Assembly (NCBI RefSeq): GCF_048771995.1
Contig: NC_133030.1
Coordinates: 40,610,001 to 40,674,000, forward strand
Reading direction: 5' to 3'
Length of the DNA stretch: 64,000 nt
Source: Taeniopygia guttata
Lineage: Eukaryota; Chordata; Aves; Passeriformes; Estrildidae
Part shown: piece by piece, positions 43,001 to 58,000 of the stretch
Position numbering within the stretch: the stretch's first letter is position 1
How the letters are laid out: every line of letters starts with the position of its first letter
Notes under the pieces: model-generated
The model's input: the letters and a program-made list of their open reading frames with translations, nothing else
Told to the model about the DNA's origin: nothing
The model's database searches: none
Translations under genes and position numbers: made by a program

Positions 43001-46000
43001 CCCACACATGTCATTGATACCATTTGACCACTCAACCTACAAGATTTATTGTTTTTGGCAAAATAGGCAGCAAACATCCCTAACTAGGATGCAAATGTAA
43101 TGCATGATTTAGCTGACAGCTAAAAGGCTCATTCAAAGATTTTAATACATTTTCCACTTATGTTACAGATGATGGACAGCAAATACATAGTCAATAGTCA
43201 AAATTATTTCCCAACTGTAGTATTCTAATTTTTGTAATTTATAATTTTTATATATTATAATTTTTATGTAATTGTCAATATGACAAGACTGGCTTTAAGA
43301 CTTTGTTTTCTGGCAAAATATACAAAGTTAACAAACTAGATTTTGTAATGAAATCAAGTATGTGAGAAATCTAGACAAATTAAGAACTCTAATATTTTTC
43401 AGACTAACTACAAACCAACTTCTACCAAATTCCTTCTACAGGTTTGATAACTCTGAGACTCTAGTACCTGCCCACTGACAGAAGAGATTTGTTACAAGTC
43501 ATAAATTATTATCAAATATTTCCATTTAGCAGTCACTGAAGTGAAATTCAATGCACATAAATACCTGAGACATAATGTTGGCTAGCACCCGCCAGATGAG
43601 GCCTGATCTATGTCTTAAATTCAGAGTGAGTTTTGCATTGATGTTAATGGGAGTTTGATCAGAATTATTGGCTATATCTCTCTGTACAGTCTGTCTATGG
43701 CACTGATGCTGGCTGGCCTAGAGAGTCCTGTTAGCTTTATTAGCACTACAGAATGCTATCACCATTCAAAGCAGACTGCCTGCATGAAGCCAGCCCATTA
43801 GCAAGGCTTCCTTGCCTTCGCTGGTTCCTAAGTCACACCCAGGAACTGTGCTGGCTGGCCAGGGCCAAAGCTGCGCCAGGGAATGTTTAACAGCACAGGT
43901 GGCTGAGTTTCAGCGTTGCCGCTCCATTTACTAGCACAGATGTAGCCACTGTGCAAGCCACCATGTAAGGCACTGTGCACTGGTTAGGCACCAGGCAAAC
44001 CTCTCCAATTATTTGCAGTTAATCCCACACTGATTAAATTGCTTTTTGATTTTGCTAATATTTGAGGACAGCTGGGCCACCGGCTGACATTGAAGTGTTT
44101 TCCCTTTTGTTTTCTACATATATTTAAACCCATGTTGTAGATGTTAAATTTTTTCTGCATTATACAAAATCTGTATAAAGTTCTAATTTCCTTTAGATCA
44201 TAAAGCTCTGAATCTTTCTAATAATGTAATACTTGTTTCCTATTTTTTGAAATCTGAAAGGCTAGGAAAGCATACTTATGCCAAATACTATTACTATTCA
44301 ATTCCTATGCAAGAACATTTCCCATGATTCCCATAGAAGCTACACACTAGTCTCTGTCCTTACCTGCATATTTTCCTGAATTTTCCTGAATTTTCTGTAT
44401 AGTGATTATAATTTGTTAATCTTTTGATCAACACAAAAGTGTTTGCTCCCATCTTAGTAACAAGCTGTGCCTGTGCCTTGAATTCTTAGAATGTGTGACT
44501 AAAGTACACTGTAAAATATGCTTAGATACACTGTAAGAAACTTGTAGAAACTTGTGGGTCAGCTGCTCTTGAACAATTCAATTTACTGTAATAATCTGCA
44601 AATAAGAAGTGGAGGTTTTCTCCATTTACACAACGCTGCCAACAAAAATACCAGGCTACTCAGAAGTGCAGAAAAAAAAAGAGGTGTTACTTCATATGGG
44701 AATAGAAACCGATCCCTTTTGATGTGAATGGCACCTTCTTACATGTATATCACTACATATTACACCTGTGACTGTTTTAACTGTCATCATGTAAAGATCA
44801 CATTAGTGAAAACAGACTTCAATAAGTAGCATACTGGAATCATTAATAAACCATTAGTTTTTTCTCACACAGTCATTTAGAAAGTTGCTGATATAACCAC
44901 GTTTTCATTCGTAAAATTTCCTTTTGTTGTAGAGGGAATGTTTGCTTCCTTTGTTATTTAAAGTAATATAGGACTATCAAAATTCTTTAAGTGAAATTAC
45001 AGCTATAATGATTTTTTTCTTTAATTATAAATTACATAAAGTCCCTGTGTGTGACTCTTTACATCCTGTTTTGGACTGTCTCTCTCCCATAAGGATGAAA
45101 CTTCCCTGTCATCCTTCAATACTAGGTTGAACTCTCTTTTGAGTAAATAGGTCCAGTGCCTGTCCAGAATAACCTACATCCTTCAGCTCAGCCACCTCTG
45201 CAAGCTTAGCCCCTATGTGAATACTGACAAAAGTTCTAGAAACTGATTTTTCTCTTCTAAGCCAGTTTGCCACAAAAAAATTGCTTACATACCCAACATA
45301 AGCACAACATGTCTGTATCTCATTTGCTGCCTTTTTGCACTGCTACCCTATAAAAGGACATTCATAAAAACAATAATTCAAATATGACTACACTCAACTT
45401 TGCTTAAAAAGTGAAACGATCGAGTCCTTAATTTGCTTCCATTAAAATGCTATGGATTTCTGCAAGACAGAGCTAGGTTAGTCACTGTTTATCACTAAAT
45501 ACCACAGCTTTGCACATAAAAATAGGGTGTGAATAAAAATGTCAAACTTCTTATCTGATTGTCTATTGCATTGTATGAAGAACTTACGTTATTGACTGGA
45601 AGAATGTTTTTCACATTGAAGTAGAATCCAAAGTAAACCATGTTAAAAACTCCGTGACGGCCCAGTGTTGCAGTAAGGCCTTTGTTGAGTCCTTGGAAGC
45701 CCAGACCACCGCTTTTAATGATCTGCTGAGCTTGAACAAAGCTAGATGGTTGCTACACAAGTTAAGCAAAAGAAGGAAGAGATCATCTTTGCAAAAAGAA
45801 AACAATAAACATAGCATCATTTCCATGCTGTTGACAAACACAGTGTTCCCAATTCTTGTAATTTTATAATAAGGATCATCATATTTGTTATTTTCTCTTT
45901 CCTGTGACCAATAAAAACCACAACTTTAATTAAAAAAAGATTCCTCATTTTTCTGATTGCAGAATAAGATGAAAGCAGGACTTGAATACTGTAAAAGAAT

Positions 46001-49000
46001 AGTACTGTAACAGATTCTCATTTCATAAAAGGCAAAAAGGAAGAAACTCCCTCATATCAGACAGAATCTGCCTGACTACATGCACCTTTGATCTTTTTTT
46101 GAATATACAATGATATTCAGGATTGCCTATTCCCCTTCTGAATATTTTACATTTTTTAGTAGCCTTATAGAAATATTACTTTCAAAAAGTGGCTGAATAC
46201 AGTTTGGCTTTCTCCAAAGCATAAAGCCAAAAAAAGCCATAAAGCCATAAAGCTCTGGGTAATCAAATCTATAATTAGAAAGGCAAAACATGACTTCCAC
46301 TAGGAGGTTCAAACATGAAAATATAGATGAATTTTGACTACACCAGTATGAATACCACTAATTTCAATACACTTATTTGTTTAATAGCTTTCCATTTCAA
46401 AATATCACTGTGGTAGATCAACAGCATCAGACAAATGATGCTACTATATCTGACCCAGCATATGACTGCTTTTTTAGGTGACCAATGAGCTTAATCTTTA
46501 ATACAAAGTTTCATTCTGTTTTTTCATATTTCACAACTAATATTACCCTGTTAATGCTCACCATATATTTTACTAGAGTTTACTTTTCTATCTACTCCCA
46601 AGAGTTCAAGTCAGAATCTATTCTAAAATGGAGATACTAAACATGGATACTAGCAATAACATCCTTTTTTGTGCTCCAAAATGGACATTAGGTCTTTAAG
46701 AAATAATACAGCAACCTTCAATATTAAGGTATCCCTTAGTATCCCTTGTCTTGAGTGTGGATTTACTCATGCCTCAGAGGGGAAGCCTATCATTTGCTGA
46801 ACATCTGAGGTGGGATTAATAAATCCAAATATAGACACATGCAATGTCTACACCTGACTTCCCTTTTCAGTCCTTTAGTAACAAAGAGGATTCTTTGCAA
46901 CACTTCCCTTTTACCAAAGGAGGTGTCATCATGTCAACTGATCAAGCCATAGAAGGTCTGCGGTTCATCATTGATGATGGAAGGACCTTAGACAGAGGAA
47001 TTTATTGTACAAACATCTGGAGTTAATGCACTTCACACAGCTGTTGACTCTTACTTAATATAGACCTGTTCAGTGGAATCTGGAGTCAGATTCTTCTCAT
47101 CATACGGCAGAAAATTGTATTTGTTTAATTAATCATAACTCTTATGTCAGGTGAGAAGATTTTCATCATCACACCAACTTCTATAGCCAGTGAGTTATCC
47201 AGTGCCACAGGGAAAGGGAAAAAAAAAAAGGAAAACGAAACAACATAGTGTTGGACTTCTTGCAGTCTACTTTAACAAAAAAGCCACCATTATTTTTACC
47301 CACAGCAATCCACATTACAAAAGGGCTGATACGTGATTTATAGTGGCCTTCCTCTTTAAATCTATCAACCCTGGAAAGATGATCTGCTACCACAGAACAA
47401 TTCAGCTGTCACCGCAGGGTGTGAATATTTGCTTTGGGGGTGTGCTGGAGTCTGGGTGTGAGTGTATGTGCTCATGCTCTTCCTTGTTCCTTTTAAACAA
47501 GATATATTTATTATTTCTATACAATAGTCAAAGAACTATGTGAACTGCTTTAGGTTTCATCATGTAGTATGAAAGCTCCACAATGGGATAGGTACACACT
47601 TTACTTAAACCTTTTAGAAAAACAGTGTATGGTAATGCCTTATGCTGTATAATATAACCTCTGGACATGCTTCTTCCAATGGGCTTGAGTTTACATGCTT
47701 TATTGTGGAATGTTCTTTAACATTTTCTTAAAGAGAACTTGATGTCAAGGTATTAAGTCACTGGAGTTTTTTCTAATTTACAGCAAATTTTGAAGCTTTA
47801 ACACTTTAGAAAGATATATTAAAAATTAACATCTGTGATATAACAATCTTTGTGATTAAAGAACTTATTTTATCTTGGATTTTTCTCCCTAGAGCAAGTA
47901 GGTAATATTTTCAATGCAAACTAGGTTTCTAGTAGAGTCCAAATACCATTCTGTCACCATTTTATTTGTTTAATAATATACTATTATTTGAATTTTGTGA
48001 AATTTTGCATTTAAATTAAATTACGGAATATTCACCTGAACAAAAACAACTCAGAATGATTTTGGACAGCTACAGTTTGATTATTGTATTATTCTGAAGG
48101 TCAAGTAATGGATTCTGTAACTAAAGGAAATAATTAGCTAAAATTTACAAACTAAACCACCCTAGACTTTGTTATAAATTTTGCAGTAGAGAAAAAATTA
48201 AAACATATGAAGGGAAAGGATACATTGGTCATTTGCAACTTTACAAGGAATAGTTTGTTCAAAATATAATGGTGGTTTATTTATACTTAAAAGCAGAGGG
48301 TTTTTAAAGCTAGGATAATTACATCTTCACAACTGTGAAGGAGAAAGATCCAGAATATCTGCTTAGTTCACTTAGTTCACTACTGCTGGAGCAGTTCATA
48401 ATTTTTATCACATCATCTTCTTGAGAGACAGATCCTCTGACACAATGCTTTTTCCTACTTTCAGTCTCTCTCCTTCCAGGATCCTAAACATTTTACTCCT
48501 GCTCTGCAGTATTTGTCTGTTTAGTGGCTTTGCTGCCCAAGTTTAAAAATTGTCTAGACTGGGGACTTGCAGCAAATAAACATATCTTTCATATGCATTA
48601 AGAATCAAACAGGAGTTTACCAAACATTTTAAAATTTATTCTGGAAGAAAATGCTTTTCTGGGTGACTTATGGAGTAGGAACCAATTAATTTATGATATT
48701 TAGAAATCAGTAGCTGTATTTTTCCAGAGTGTACCTGAGGAACTTGGCCCAACAGATTATGTAAATGGTCAGGCCATAAATCTCTTTACTGTGCACCCCC
48801 CAAAACTGTTCAATTTATGCAGAGGAGCGCTACAAGGCATGCAAGTACTAACTCAGTCAAAACATTATAGTAGAATATGCAAAAATCATGTCCCACCAGG
48901 GATTCAGCCAAGCTTTTCATGTGAATGCTTATATGACTTGGTACTTCTACCATGGTACAGCTCATTTCTCAAAAGATTTCTCAAAAGATGGTATGACAAT

Positions 49001-52000
49001 TTTTATTTTTATTAAATGAGAAAAGGAAAAAGGAACTTCATTACTGCCTCCCTTCCTTTTATCCTGGAACATGTTCTGCATTAAAATTAATAGAAGCTTG
49101 TGCATTCCTGAGAACACTTGATTTTCATGAATCACTGTTTTCCAGTTTAATATTTTTGCCCTTTCAGCAGTACCCAGAGTCATGGACAATGTTTTGTACA
49201 ATGACTTCTTTGGACAAAACAATATTTGAGTAACAAAACTCTGAAATGTAGCAAGAATTTAAATTATCAATGTACTTGTTATATAACAATTTTCCAGTTT
49301 GTGCTAATAAAAGTGAAGTCTTGTAAGTAATTTCATCCAAGAAACATTGCATAAAATACAGCAGCTGGACTCTATCTAGGGCACAGGGCCATGGTGTTTT
49401 ATGCTAACCTTCAGTGCTCACTTGAAATCTGGAGCCTGCTGGGGTAAATGTGCTGTGTCCAAGGGGCTGAAATTTGTACTCCTGGATTACAGTTCCTCAC
49501 AGTGCTGGGTTGCTGGCCGCTTGGGAGAGATGAGGGTGCATTTCAGGCACAGAATATTTACAGGGGAGATGCTGATGCTTCTGACAGTACTGCATGCATC
49601 TCTGCATACCTGAAGACATTGTCTATTGGGTCTCTTCCATTTCTGTTGAGCTTGTGGGGAAATAATTTGCATCCACCAATATATTATAGACATTCTGCTC
49701 TAAATATGAACCCCAAAGTGCATTTTGCTCAAAAAAATGGAAAAAGGAGAAGGAAGCAGTTTTCCTACCTCTGTGAAGGCGTTCTGATTGGTCTGTAAGG
49801 TAACCTTCACTACTTCAAATGGGTTAACCACAACTGCCTCTGTCAACCCAGATCCCAAGCCAGCAACTGCAAATGCCTAGGAAAGTTTAAATGAAAATTG
49901 AGTATTAAGGAGTAATACTTCCTCTACATCAGATTATGAAACCAAGGGACACAATCCAAACTGTAAAACTACAGTAATGCAGCAGTATTCTATTGCTAAA
50001 CAACTTGAGTCCTTGATAGATGCTGACAGTTCATGAAGACAATATGACAATAGCCATAAACCATATTCCAAAACAATCAAACCAAAATACCATAGCATTC
50101 CATGTCCATGTATTCTCTTTTCAGCTGGAAGGGAAAATATGGTACCAAATGATTATGCAAACATGGAAAAAGTGGCGAAAGAATGTACTCATGTTATCAT
50201 TGGGTGAACTCTGAATAATAACACAAATATAAGTGCAGTTATGCAGCACTAGAAAAAATAAAATCTCTGAACTGAGCATTAAGCACATAACACTAACATA
50301 TTACCTTAAAATACATGTAAACAACTAAAATAGTTCAGTACTTAAGCAAATTGCACAAGTAGAAGTTCACCTAGTAGTTAAAAATCCTAGAAATGTTTAT
50401 ACGGGCATGAGTGGCACATAGGGAAATGTTCATTGCAAGGATGAATTAATTCCATTTATTCAGAAGCTGGTGGCATTTCAGTTATAGATATGGAGATATT
50501 CACTGCTTTGCTTTCCATCATGGCACAGCATTTTAAGATACCTTAATTTTTTAAAAGATAAAATAGTATTAAAATATTTAGGTTAATTGAGAAAGTTCAG
50601 AGGGGTTAAATTTAATGACCACTTCACACATTTACTGCCTTCACTTAACATCCCCAAACTCTCTAGGTGCTGAAAAAAGTCCCAGGACCAAAATACATTA
50701 TAATGAATCCATTTGCTAAAATTCAAAGAAACCAATAGTAAGGGAAAAAACAAAAGTGAGAAAAAACTTACTTAACGCAGAGGGATTTGAGCAAGGACTC
50801 CTGAGAGCTCAAGAAAGAGAGGAAGGAAAAGTTAGAAGGGTAGTGACAAAAACCAGTCTTACTGCCTTTGGAGTGTGTTACTGAAAAATTGATTTTTCCA
50901 GTAAGATGGGAACATTTCATCATCAACAACAAGACTGAAGCCAGTAGGAAGATGGTGCTGTATGTATGCATCTGTCTTTTAATAATAAATTGATATGAGG
51001 TCTGTTGAAGTACCTAGAAACATTCTGCCTGGCTTAGATCAGGATCCCCCTCAGTCTTTTTCCCCCTCACTACCTTAGGACCAAAAATGCTTCTATAGTA
51101 ACAGTAGTGCACCAAAAATGTGTGGGATTTCTGATTGTTCTAAGCTTTGCTGTATCTGATCTGTGAATCACAGCAGCTTCTGGGCAGCTTGCAAACATGC
51201 AATAGTATGTTTACAAGTTTTCAGCCTATTTTTCTTCCTCCCAAAAAAGTGCTGGGGTACCATAGAACCTTCAACTCTGTTCTTTCTATTTGCTAGAGAA
51301 CAAGTATCAGTCTTCCTATATATACCTAAGAATGAGCACTGCTGAAAAATACCAGATAAAACAGGAGAGACTGCAAACAGCTATAGGGCCAGTGGAATAC
51401 TTAAGAGGAAGAGGAAACTTGCTTTAACCTAGTTAATAGAATTCTATGACCATTCACTCGCTGCAATTAAAGGGAGATGTAACTGGAAGCAATACCCTTT
51501 AAAAAGAGACTTGAAATTACCAAAACCTTTATAGGACAGCCTTAAAAAGATCAATTGTTTCCTAAAGTTGTGATTTCATCATAATGAAAAATAGATATTT
51601 ACTATGATTTACATTCTTACACCACAGGAAGCAGTAGCTCTTATAAAAAGTATTTTACTCCTAATGCACAATAGCAGAATTAAGATCTAAACATGAGAAT
51701 GCAGATTACACATGCAAGCTATATCTTTGCATTAAAACATTTCTGTGTATCTGTATGCCCTGCATTTTGTTTTTAAACCAGTTATTTCTCAAGATTAATT
51801 CCTAACTCCACTAATGGACAAGAGAGTTTTGCCATTTACTTCAAAGGAAGTAGCAATTTCTTACCAATAACTTCTGTTTCTTTCATAACATTTTTAAAAT
51901 AAGACTGAGATCTGTATGTATTTTTTGCTACAGTTGTATGGTGCCTTGGAGAATAGCACTGTGAGGTTGAAGTGTTAAACTAGACATGATGACATGAATA

Positions 52001-55000
52001 AATAAATATTGATAATGTTTCACTTTTTTCATAATTTTGTAAGAATGAAGAATGACAAGCTGTATACTGACTTTTCCATGGTAGCTGTTGTTATCCATGT
52101 TCATGAATGTTATGATGTTGTAGGGAATTATTTTGAGGACATTTGATAAAAACATAACTTAAATAATTTTTGATATATTCTTATCAATATTTTCTTATCA
52201 AAGGACAAGTCTGTTTTGAAAAACTCTGGATTGAGCTGGACCCTTTAATTTTGGGCTTCTTCTATGGGAGGAAGTAGATGAGACAGACTGTTCAGCAGAC
52301 ACATAATACATCACAACATAAAGTTCTGTATCCATACATACCAGTCCTGGTGGCAATGACGCATATCCCAGTAGCTTCTTGTATTGTTCAAAGGTAAAAA
52401 ACTGTGAATAGAAGTTAGATTGAAATTGAACTGAAAGAAATTATTAGTTACTTTTACAAATTAGTAAAAAGCAGACTACAATGGAGTTTCACTACCTCAT
52501 ATCCTGAGCAGCTACACACAGTTCTGCAAAATAAATGTAGCCACTTTTATTTCACACTCTTTGTAGCACAGAGTTAGATGTGCAAGAGTAGACAATCAGG
52601 CTTTGGAACTGATTTAATTAGTGTGTTATGCATAATAGCAGGATAAGTGCAGTTCAAGTAATGCTTTATCTAAGAGTTCACTTACATCATATAGGACCTA
52701 TTTTAAATACATTTTTATAAACTTTTCCTCTAGCATTAACTTTCATAAACTAGTTTAAATGTAGTAGCGGATATTACAATTTTCCCAAGAAATAATCCCC
52801 ATGTCCTTAATGTAATGTGATGAAATTGCTTTTGCATTTCTCAAACACTAGTCTGCTTCTCATCAGAAAGATAAAATTGTGGATTTTGAAGATGGAAATT
52901 CTGCCATTTTTATAATCTTCTACTGTCAACAGGCACATTTCTTTTCCTGTTCTTTCTTTACAAATGAATATTTCATTCAATTGTCTGCTTTCAGTGATGC
53001 TTCAAATTTCTGAGCATCTGCAATCCCTTAGAGGATGTCTTGAAGGCCTGTACTCATGCGTTTGAATCTAAAGAAAAAATTAAAATCAGCTTCACCTGCA
53101 CCAACATGGTGAAAGGCAACCATTTGCAAATGGCTCTCTTTGCAACTGACCATATCTTGACACTCAAACCCACTAGTTTTAAGAATACCTTCTGTGAATT
53201 CTTATAAAAATCAACGCATAATAAATGAATGGATTTGTTCTTGCAAGAAGAAAGTTTAGAATAACTCTGCACTGAAGACAGGAGGAAGCTTCTTGTTGGT
53301 ATAGACAAAAAAGACTTTCGCTGCCTAGCTCCTTGTAAGTCTAAGATGCATGGGTCAAGATATACTCTAGAGAAAGAGTATGTGTGACATTTTCAAATTA
53401 TTGGGAAGATGCCCTCTGAAATACAGTACACAATCGAGGCTACTATTTAAAAAACAACTCAGACTACATCATATTCAAAACAGGGTTATCCAGACCATTA
53501 AGGAGAACTTAGAGATTATTTTAAGAATGGAGACTGAAGGAGAGTAACTGCTTTCCTTGTTTAGTTTGCAAAAGAGACATTGCAAGAGAATGAAAAACAA
53601 GGAAGATATGTAACATAAAGAAGTTAGGTGTAAAAGCAAAATATACTCATAAGTAGAATGTGGCTGGAGATCTGATGAAGCTTTCTTGCAACTAAAAGAG
53701 ACCTGAAACAGTCTTCCAATAAGAACAATCGGGGAAAAATTCTTTATGTTTGAAGGTAAGAGTTTAATAAGTTTATGAAAGAGATTATAGAGCAAACCCC
53801 ATAGTGTCTTAAATTCATATTCTGCAAACATGCTACTGAAGCCACTGAACAAGCAATCCAGTTGCTATCACATAAGACAGATCTGAGTCCAGTGAAAATG
53901 ATCTAGCATGAGGATGGCAGAAATGATGGACTAAAAAGAGTAGGTATCTGAATTCTAGGTAACACCAAAAATATTGGAGGTGTTATTCCACGTAATTTTC
54001 ACACATGGACCAACGCAAGGGCCCTAACCCCAGCTTGCTATTTGTGAGTCCTGTAATCTGTCTAAGAAATATTCACATCTTTGCATGCAAAATAAAGAGG
54101 CTTTTACACAGCATATCAGGTATGACAGGAATGAAGAACAAAAACTTGTCACAGTTCCACCAAGACTGCATCAGTACAGGTTCATATCTCCTAGTACAAG
54201 AGCTGTCACATCCCAGTCTAGCAAAAGTAAATAGCCAGGACTTTTAACTTTCCTGTCTGTTTTCCAATGTTGACCTGTAACATTTGATTAGTTCAGAGCA
54301 AGCTGGTTCAAATGCAGGTGGGATCCTTGGAAAGTCGGGGAATTCTGTGACCATTGTCTCCACACAGCATCCACTGATGAACGAGACAAACCAAACTGTT
54401 TCACCACAAGAGGAAGGCAATGAGCCATGAGGCACATGGAGATATGGGAATCATAAGAAACATAAGGGAATAGAGTTTTTAAGACGAGAAAGATTGTGTG
54501 GCCTGTGCTGAATCTCAGCCAAAGAAGACAAGCTCTGTCACTCACGGTTCAGTGCTACAGACCTATTAGAACAAAACAGTTATTCCATAAACCACGTGTA
54601 CAGGAACATAAGTAATAAGCAGCACATTTTCATTTGAACTTGTTTAGAACCTTGTCCTATGGCAAAGTCAATAAAATTTTTCAATCAAGACCTGCTTCAA
54701 ATAAAAAGTCACTGGAATTATACCAAAACCATTGGAGAATTGGGTGTTAATGTGTTAATAATGCCTCTGTCTTAAAGCAAGAAGGAATCTGTATACATAA
54801 GCAAAATTGGGTTGTTAAATTCTGGAAACTGATGGGCTGATACTCTGGTCACTGGATGGATTTTTTTTTTTATATCCTCAGTTGGGATTACTGTATCATT
54901 TTACAGAAAAGGTCCTAGAACTGGGACCCAGATTTTGACTGCCCTCCAAAGAGTGTAAAGATTGAACATTAATCTTGCAAGCATCTTGCAAATATGTTTA

Positions 55001-58000
55001 AAATTTTTGCATTGGCCTTGACAATAACCAAAAAAGATTGAAGTGTTACTTTAGCTCTATCTTTTTGAAGGTATAATAAAGGTCTAACAAGGTGGGAGGG
55101 TGAGCTGCTTCATTGAACTAAATTAATTTCTTATTGTGATAAAATTTGCTTTATTCTCTCTCCAGCATCTTTCTAGACATTGTTACCCTCTTAACCTTTA
55201 ATGGAATTTCTGGTATTCCTTAATGTTTTCCATAGTGTTACAGATCTGTAAAATAGTTGTAATAAAGGCAGAATTACATTACCCAGCAATTTTTTTGGTC
55301 TTTAAAATGTTACCTTAAAAATCAATAGCTTCCTAGAGTCATAAATAAAATAACTACTTAATAGTAACTATGCTTTAAATAATTTTTAAAAGAAAAAAAT
55401 CAATAGCAATAAAATTTAATAGAAATGTTGCTGGGTGTACTAGAGTGGCTAGTATTCATACAATTTTTCAAGAAGCAAATATTTCATACTGTATCATATG
55501 ACTTTATATATGTCCATCCAAAATGTTTTTAAAAACACAGCATAATATGTCTTTTCCTCTACAGTTGTATTAAGTTAATAGCTTTGTACAAAGAAAAAAA
55601 TTCTCAGAATAAACGTATTTAAAACATGCTTTTGTGTATATAGTAACCAATATTGTCCATCTGGCAAAGATACACTTTAATTGAAGTTACACAGAAAATA
55701 GCCACAGTACTTACCAGATGTCTCAATAACTCTAAGATAAAAATATATGCTTGAAACAAGATGTCTGGGAACACATGAGCAATATAAATTTGCCCCAAAA
55801 GTTCATCTGTTAACCATTGTATTGGCATCATCATTTCTTTCCTCCAAGTTCAATCTAACAGAAAGTTATAAACTTTGACTTTTCATCTTCCAGAAATACC
55901 AGCTTTCTTTTTAGAAGGGAAATAAAAAGAGAGAAAAAAAGAAATAGCAAGACAGACATGAGAACATAGTTGACTAAAAATGAGGCTGTATCTTCAACAC
56001 TTAACTGAAAAACTGGGGATAAATAACTTCATTTTAATAGCTTTATTTTTACTTGCAAAAATACACACCAGATAAATACAATGTTTCAGGAACACAAGTA
56101 CATTTCTTAGTACAAAATCTCCCCTTTCTATTCTCTACACACTTTTATGACACTATAACTAGAAGCTTTCAAAAAACTTCATTACAAACATAAAAAGAAG
56201 CTACTGAAACCTAGAAAATGCCTCTTTTCCTTTTGTACTTTCTCAAATCTCAGAATCATTGGCCTGAATCTCACTAGTCATTTAGGCAGTGGAGAAGGGA
56301 CAGCTTGAGGCTTGTTTAGCTGAGGAAAACTATTAGAAGAATAAAGGTTGGAGGGCGGGCCAAAGGAAGCAATGACTTAAAATAGCCAAATAAGCTTAGT
56401 GGAAATCTGAGATAGGCTGGATTCTCTTCAGGTCATAGCATGGGTACGTAAAAATTCCACTTTGAATGCTAAAAATTGTACTGGCATATGACATCTTATA
56501 CTGAATTGCTTAATTATACCGGTTCTTACAAGGACCTTATTGTTCAGCCCTGTGCTGTCACTGAATTCTTCTAATGTAGAATACAGCTGATGTCTCAAAA
56601 AATTTATCTTGATGTCCTTGGAACAGGAGTAAATTTAAAGGAATAGTAAAATGTAATATAGTAAATAATAAAAGAAATCAACTATCTAATTAAAATCCTC
56701 ACATGTTTAGCATTTAAGGTTGATTCTCATGTTTACAGAAAACTCAGCTCTCACATAAATGTCCAAGAACTATGTAGAAAGAATCCCACAAAGAGAGGAC
56801 AAGTAAGACATTAAAGGGGCCTGAGCTTATGATGTACAAGAGTTTGAGAGAATTGAGTCTGTTTAGCCTGGAGACAAGAAAGCTAAGGTGATTTAAGTTC
56901 TATCTTCCAACATCCAAATTTTATACAGGAGTCAGATTTTCTCAGAGGCTGACAACAGAAGCATGAGAGGCAGCACACAAAGGTTGCAACAGGAGGATTT
57001 GGGCTGGGTATAAGGCAAAATTCTTCACAGAGGAGGAACACAGAGAGGCTGCAGTCTTCATCCTTTAAGATTTCAAAATTCAACTAGACAAGGTATCTGA
57101 ACATCCTGATCTAACCATGAAGTCAGCTCTGCTTTGAACAGAGATCCTTCCCAACTTAAAATATTTTTATGATTTTATACTATATTGATTATCATGGGGT
57201 TTAAGCCAATTTAATCAATTTAAATAAAGGAAAGTGATTTGAAGTTTATGAATGACTCAAATTGGTAGGAGAAATCAAATGGGTTATTATTTTAACTAAA
57301 TACATGCTGGAATGTAAAAAGCACAGTCAGATTTCCTTTATCCTGTTTCAAATGAAATTCAATTGAGAGACAGAGGAAACATCACAATATGAAGAAAGCA
57401 AGTTATTAGGAATCTTCTAAATATTACCCATCTATTCTTCACTGCCACTTTGCCATTAAATAGGACTTTAGTTTTCCTTGTTTTATTAAATAATTTTGAG
57501 ATAAGCGACATATGTCACTTGCATCTAAAATGCCAGTGCAAACATGAAGATGACATTACCAGAACTCCTTCAGGATTCTGTTACAAGGTCACATCCTGTC
57601 ACTTTATACAAATATTATTCCTCTGTAAAGGAATTGGAATGTGAATGATTAATTGCAGACTAAGGACCAGAATCATATGCAGCCTTTTTAGAAAGAAAAA
57701 ACAAAAATAAAGAAAGGAAAATCAAGACATTCTGTATAATAATTGCTTTTAGACATATTTGGTTCAACTATGGAAACTTCAAAGTTCTGAAGTAAAAGAC
57801 TAAGAAATATTTGCTCATAACACAATGGCTACTTTGATAGATTTAGAACTTTAGAATGATGTGCTTAATAATTAGGTTTTAATTAAAAAGGTTGAATGGC
57901 TCAACTGAAAAAATGGATGTATTGAAGTATCTTGCTTAGTAATGTTACTAAAATCCTGTTCTACAAATCAAAATAAAGGATAATAAAAGAAAATCAGATC

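Larger units (their letters stand above)
40553..45587 (-). other. SLC25A21: SLC25A21 intron 7 (about 5 kb)
   Basis: The intron contains a possible cryptic exon at 42441-42642 (minus) and, next to it, an AT-rich block at 42660-43260 dense in TAAT and TGATAA-type motifs that looks like a candidate enhancer. A poly-A run at 40557-40579 forms the acceptor tract. Intron number assumes the ten-exon human gene layout. Confidence 0.75.

Noticed and set aside
53440-53960. Purine-rich stretch that might be an old retroelement remnant
   Set aside because: I could not match it to CR1 or an LTR family by eye, and saw no terminal structure.
55619-55834. Minus-strand frame with a good GTAAGT donor in an SLC25A21 intron
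   Set aside because: No convincing acceptor keeps the frame open; the likeliest acceptor brings stop codons. The known exons already join in frame without it.
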